Source of the DNA: CAYFTL01 sp964346145
GTDB taxonomy: Bacteria > Bacillota > Clostridia > Christensenellales > Aristaeellaceae
Assembly: GCA_964346145.1 (NCBI GenBank)
Contig: CAYFTL010000061.1
Location: forward strand, 1 to 7,379
Direction: 5' to 3'
Length of the DNA: 7,379 nt
The position numbers were made by a program, and so were the translations under genes. Under the pieces are notes generated by a model that did not search any database, was not told where the DNA came from, and worked only from the letters and a program-made list of their open reading frames with translations. Below, in pieces: positions 4,418 through 7,379 of the stretch; the stretch's first letter is position 1; each line of letters begins with the position of its first letter.

Positions 4418-7024
4418 ATGAAACAGTCCTTTGATGTGACTGGCATGACTTGCAGTGCCTGCAGCGCTCATGTGGAAAAGAGCGTGCGCAAACTTCCCGG
4501 CGTGGACAGCGTAAGCGTCAACCTGTTGCAAAACTCCATGCAGGTAGAATACGACGAAGCCCAGCTGACTGCCCAGCAAATTTCCGATGCGGTGGACAAG
4601 GCAGGCTACGGTGCCGTGCCCAAGCAAAGGGCAAAGTCCTCGGCCGGTGCCGCGGCTGACAAGGCGGCAGCCCGCCCCAATGTGGCTCAGTTGGAGTTTC
4701 AATCCATGCGCAAACGGCTGATCGTTTCGGCTGCATTCATGATCCCGCTGATGTATATCTCCATGGGGCATATGTTTGGTTGGCCGCTCCCTTGGTTCTT
4801 TGTGGGGCAGGGCAACGAACTTACCTTTGCCTTTACCCAAATGCTGTTGGCTATCCCAATTTTGCTGGTAAACCACAAGTATTTTAGCGTGGGCTTCAAA
4901 ACCTTGTTTAAAGGCGCGCCCAACATGGACAGCCTGATCGCTATCGGCTCCTCGGCCGCCATGGCCTACGGTATCGCCGCGGTCTATGCCATCGGCTATG
5001 GCCTGGGGCATGGCGATCACCACCTGGTGCATCAGTTTTCCATGGATCTCTACTTTGAATCGGCGGCCATGATCCTAACCTTAATCACCTTCGGAAAATA
5101 TCTGGAGGCCCGGTCCAAAGGGCGTACTTCGGAAGCGATCTCAAAGTTGATTGACCTGGCACCTAAGACGGCCATGGTGCTGCGCGGCGGTCAGGAAATC
5201 GAGGTCGACGCCGACGAGCTGGCGGTAGGGGACATCATCGTAGTGCGCTCGGGGCAAAGCGTGCCGGTGGACGGTGTAATGGTGGAAGGCAGCGGTTCTT
5301 TAGATGAATCGGCGATCACCGGCGAAAGCATGCCGGTGGAAAAACAGCCGGGCGACAAGGTGGTGGGCGCCACCATCAACCAATCGGGCTACTTTACCAT
5401 GCGCGCCACTCAGGTGGGCGAAGACACCACCTTATCGCGCATCATTCAATTGGTGGAGGAGGCCAGCGGTTCCAAAGCGCCCATAGCAAAACTGGCCGAC
5501 AAGGTCAGCGGCATATTTGTGCCGGTGGTGATCGCCATCGCGGTGCTGGCCACCATCGTTTGGATGCTGATGGGCTATTCCTTCGGCTTTGCCCTGTCCA
5601 TCGGCATAGCCGTGCTGGTCATCTCTTGTCCGTGCGCGCTGGGTTTGGCCACGCCGACCGCGATTATGGTGGGCACCGGCAAGGGAGCCGAAAACGGTAT
5701 TCTGATTAAATCGGCCGAAAGTTTGGAAATCGCCCACCTGGTCGACACCGTAGTGCTGGACAAAACCGGCACCGTCACCGAAGGCAAACCCCGCGTGACC
5801 GATATTTTTACCCGGGAAAGCGTATCGGCCAAACAGCTGATCGCCTTGGCGGCTTCCCTGGAACAGGCCTCGGAACACCCGCTGGCTCAGGCCATCCTCG
5901 CAGCGGCCAACGAGTCCAATCTGGCGCTTTCCGATCCTGCCGACTTTGCAGCTACCGCCGGTCAGGGCATCAGCGGGCGCATCGGAGATCAAACCGTGTT
6001 GGCAGGCAACCTTAAAATGATGAACACTCAGGGCATAGACATTTCTGGGTTTGAAGAAAAGGCCGAGCAACTGGCACAGCAAGGCAAAACCCCGCTGTTC
6101 ATCGCAGCAAACGGTCGCTTGCTGGGCATCTTGGGCGTGGCCGATACCGCAAAGCCCGACAGCAAGCAAGCTATTGAAGCGCTGCGGCGCATGGATATCG
6201 ATGTAATTATGCTTACCGGCGACAACGAGAAGACGGCCAAGGCCATTCAGCGCCAGATGAACATTCCCCATGTGATCGCCGACGTGCTGCCCGATGACAA
6301 AGAGCGCGAAGTGCGCAAACTGCAGGAGCAGGGCAAAAAAGTGGCCATGGTGGGCGACGGTATCAACGATGCGCCGGCGCTGGCGCGGGCCGATGTGGGT
6401 ATCGCCATCGGCGCGGGCACCGACGTGGCCATAGAGTCGGCCGATGTGGTCTTGGTCAAAAGTCGGTTGACCGACGTGGTTTCGGCGATTCAGCTCAGCC
6501 GCGCGGCCATCCGCAACATTAAACAAAATCTGTTTTGGGCATTCTTTTACAACGCAATTTGTATTCCGCTGGCGGCTGGACTATTGTATCCCGCCTTCGG
6601 CATCAAGCTAAGCCCGATGATCGGAGCGGCGGCTATGAGCCTAAGCTCAGTGTTTGTGGTCAGCAATGCCCTGCGCCTCAAGCTGTTTAAGCCCAAATTG
6701 CCCGAAGGCACAGCCGATGTGCATCAACAGGTGCCTACAACCACGGTAAAAACCGTGCAGGTTTTAAATGAAGAACAACAAATGATCGACCAAAATCAAT
6801 CAGGGAGGAAAGAGAATATGAAAAGGACGATGACCATTGAAGGCATGAGTTGCGGACACTGCTCGGCGCGGGTGGAAAAGGCGCTCAACGCGCTGGCGGG
6901 GGTGCAGGCCACGGTGGATTTGGAAGCCAAGACGGCGACCGTTGAGGCCCCCGATTCGGTTAGCGACGATATGCTGCGCGACGCGGTGACCGATGCAGGC
7001 TACGAAGTGACGGGGATTCAATAA
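4418..7024 (+). CDS. copA: Cu(+)-exporting P1B-1 ATPase CopA with C-terminal CopZ-like domain
   Basis: This 868-residue protein pumps Cu(I) out of the cytoplasm using ATP. An N-terminal HMA domain (about 1-66) binds copper through GMTCSAC (C12, C15). Eight membrane segments follow, at about 100-120, 135-153, 172-196, 208-228, 364-386, 390-412, 704-724 and 732-752. Catalytic motifs are TGE (301-303), DKTGT with the phosphorylated D448, SEHP (485-488), TGDN (600-603) and GDGINDAP (646-653). The Cu(I)-specific set is complete: CPC (404-406), YN (711-712) and M740-S-L-S-S744. A His-containing loop (H198, H201, H202, H205) lies between segments 3 and 4. The pump proper ends near residue 757. A 43-residue linker (758-800) then leads to a second complete HMA (801-868, GMSCGHC with C812 and C815) that looks like a free CopZ chaperone. 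The csoR gene follows two bases after the stop. Expression should be induced by copper through CsoR. Confidence 0.97.
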   Translation: MKQSFDVTGMTCSACSAHVEKSVRKLPGVDSVSVNLLQNSMQVEYDEAQLTAQQISDAVDKAGYGAVPKQRAKSSAGAAADKAAARPNVAQLEFQSMRKRLIVSAAFMIPLMYISMGHMFGWPLPWFFVGQGNELTFAFTQMLLAIPILLVNHKYFSVGFKTLFKGAPNMDSLIAIGSSAAMAYGIAAVYAIGYGLGHGDHHLVHQFSMDLYFESAAMILTLITFGKYLEARSKGRTSEAISKLIDLAPKTAMVLRGGQEIEVDADELAVGDIIVVRSGQSVPVDGVMVEGSGSLDESAITGESMPVEKQPGDKVVGATINQSGYFTMRATQVGEDTTLSRIIQLVEEASGSKAPIAKLADKVSGIFVPVVIAIAVLATIVWMLMGYSFGFALSIGIAVLVISCPCALGLATPTAIMVGTGKGAENGILIKSAESLEIAHLVDTVVLDKTGTVTEGKPRVTDIFTRESVSAKQLIALAASLEQASEHPLAQAILAAANESNLALSDPADFAATAGQGISGRIGDQTVLAGNLKMMNTQGIDISGFEEKAEQLAQQGKTPLFIAANGRLLGILGVADTAKPDSKQAIEALRRMDIDVIMLTGDNEKTAKAIQRQMNIPHVIADVLPDDKEREVRKLQEQGKKVAMVGDGINDAPALARADVGIAIGAGTDVAIESADVVLVKSRLTDVVSAIQLSRAAIRNIKQNLFWAFFYNAICIPLAAGLLYPAFGIKLSPMIGAAAMSLSSVFVVSNALRLKLFKPKLPEGTADVHQQVPTTTVKTVQVLNEEQQMIDQNQSGRKENMKRTMTIEGMSCGHCSARVEKALNALAGVQATVDLEAKTATVEAPDSVSDDMLRDAVTDAGYEVTGIQ
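6803..6809 (+). promoter_or_regulatory. Internal Shine-Dalgarno inside copA, upstream of the copZ module
   Basis: GGGAGGA (core GGAGG at 6804-6808) lies nine bases before the in-frame ATG at 6818. The site is coding (Gly-Arg-Lys of the linker), yet it has the strength and spacing of a true initiation site. It supports internal initiation of a separate 68-residue CopZ. This is inference from sequence. Confidence 0.6.
6818..7024 (+). CDS. copZ: CopZ-like copper chaperone module (internal start within copA)
   Basis: Starting at the internal ATG, the product is a 68-residue single HMA domain, essentially the length of free bacterial CopZ (B. subtilis CopZ is 69). It carries IEGMSCGHCSARVEKAL near its N-terminus, with Cu(I)-binding C12 and C15 of the module. 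The His before the second Cys (MxCxHC) is typical of CopZ chaperones, whereas the pump's own N-terminal HMA has MTCSAC. The module closes with DAGYEV, like CopZ proteins. CopZ carries Cu(I) in the cytoplasm and hands it to CopA and, in some species, to CsoR. Here the module is in frame with copA, so it is certainly translated as the pump's C-terminus. Separate translation is a hypothesis resting on the GGGAGG site nine bases upstream. The preceding linker looks like a former intergenic spacer that lost its stop codon. Confidence 0.6.
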   Translation: MKRTMTIEGMSCGHCSARVEKALNALAGVQATVDLEAKTATVEAPDSVSDDMLRDAVTDAGYEVTGIQ

Positions 7025-7026
7025 CT

Positions 7027-7299
7027 ATGCAGGCGGACAGAAAGCAAATCAGCCGGCTTTTGAAGACGGCTCGGGGGCAGCTGGACGGCATTTTGCGCAT
7101 GGTGGAAGAGGATGCCTACTGCATCGACATTTCGAATCAGCTTATGGCGGCAGAGGCCATCCTCAAGCGGGCCAACCGGGAGGTACTCAGCGCCCACCTG
7201 CGGGGTTGTGTGCACGGAGCCATAGAAAGCCAAGACAAACAGCAGCTGGATCGGCAAATGGAAGAACTCAACCAGGTGTTGATCAAACTGTCCAAATAG
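7027..7299 (+). CDS. csoR: Copper-sensing repressor CsoR
   Basis: The 90-residue, all-helical protein has the CsoR/RcnR (DUF156) pattern: RLLKTARGQLDGILRMVEEDAYCIDISNQ at the N-terminal side, then AHLRGCV. The Cu(I) ligands are C32, H57 and C61, the Cys-His-Cys set of true CsoR proteins; Y31 sits beside C32 as in B. subtilis CsoR. The apo-tetramer binds the operator and copper releases it, so this gene should autoregulate its operon through the C/G-run site at 4382-4401. The ATG lies two bases after the copA stop. The upstream GGGG (7012-7015) is a weak and distant Shine-Dalgarno, so translation is probably coupled to copA. With an ungapped alignment to B. subtilis CsoR as I remember it, the second-shell Glu (E90) corresponds to Q77 here; a small shift would bring E79 or E80 into place. 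An intrinsic terminator follows 10 bases after the stop. Confidence 0.95.
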   Translation: MQADRKQISRLLKTARGQLDGILRMVEEDAYCIDISNQLMAAEAILKRANREVLSAHLRGCVHGAIESQDKQQLDRQMEELNQVLIKLSK

Positions 7300-7309
7300 C
7301 GCTGACAAC

Positions 7310-7342
7310 AAAAGGGCCTTGCCGTTTGGCGGGCTCTTTTTT
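7310..7342 (+). terminator. Intrinsic terminator of the copper operon
   Basis: AAAAGGGCC (7310-7318) pairs with GGCTCTTTT (7332-7340) with one G-T pair. An inner GCC/GGC stem (7321-7323 with 7328-7330) is capped by GTTT, and a T bulge separates the two stems. The right arm merges into a T-run to 7342. It starts 10 bases after the csoR stop, so it closes the copA-csoR transcript. The final 37 bases of the window show nothing recognisable. Confidence 0.85.
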
Positions 7343-7379
7343 CGCTGGAACGATTGTTGCTGAGAAAAATAAGAGCTCG

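Noticed and set aside
4277..5032. Minus-strand open frame (251 codons) across the 5' half of copA and the copper promoter
   Set aside because: Antisense shadow of copA; it runs through the divergent regulatory region and shows no domain and no ribosome binding site of note.
5432..6526. Long minus-strand open frame (364 codons) inside copA
   Set aside because: It is antisense to the catalytic core of CopA. The predicted product is low-complexity (rich in H, G, Q, R) with no recognisable domain, and it exists because of the codon bias of the GC-rich sense gene.
1..7379. CRISPR array, tRNA/rRNA genes or intact insertion sequence
   Set aside because: No regularly spaced direct repeats, no tRNA-like cloverleaf or rRNA sequence, and no transposase or terminal inverted repeats were seen.

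Overview
The window looks like a chromosomal segment from a Gram-positive, low-to-mid G+C bacterium. Bacillota, most likely Clostridia, is my inference. It rests on strong purine-rich Shine-Dalgarno sequences, sigmaA-type promoter hexamers, intrinsic terminators with U-tracts, a CsoR-regulated copper operon and a PcrA-like helicase. The species cannot be named from sequence alone. Base composition is uneven: the left third (about 50-2000) is AT-richer, while the helicase and copper genes are GC-richer.

Layout. Positions 1-50 hold the intrinsic terminator of a gene lying left of the window. A pirin-family bicupin (240-947, +) follows, preceded by a promoter-like region that contains a perfect 9-bp inverted repeat. 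Downstream are a nested inverted repeat and two tandem terminator-like hairpins (1128-1212). Next is a small calycin-like/MoaF-related protein (1321-1653, +) with its own terminator. Positions 1716-2075 contain no gene I can support. On the minus strand, 2076-4223 encodes a PcrA/UvrD-like superfamily 1A helicase.

The helicase is divergent from a copper-resistance operon on the plus strand. That operon has a near-consensus promoter (TTGACG, 17 bp, TATAAT), a CsoR-type C-run/G-run operator at the predicted transcription start, copA (4418-7024), csoR (7027-7299) and an intrinsic terminator (7310-7342). CsoR should repress its own operon when copper is low. When copper binds, repression is relieved and the CopA pump and the chaperone function are made.

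The most interesting point is the end of copA. The pump is fused in frame, through a low-G+C linker, to a complete 68-residue CopZ-like metallochaperone. The linker contains a strong internal Shine-Dalgarno (GGGAGG) nine bases before the ATG that opens the CopZ module. One gene may therefore yield both a CopA-CopZ fusion pump and free CopZ. This would match in outcome, but not in mechanism, the frameshift-made CopA(Z) chaperone of E. coli.
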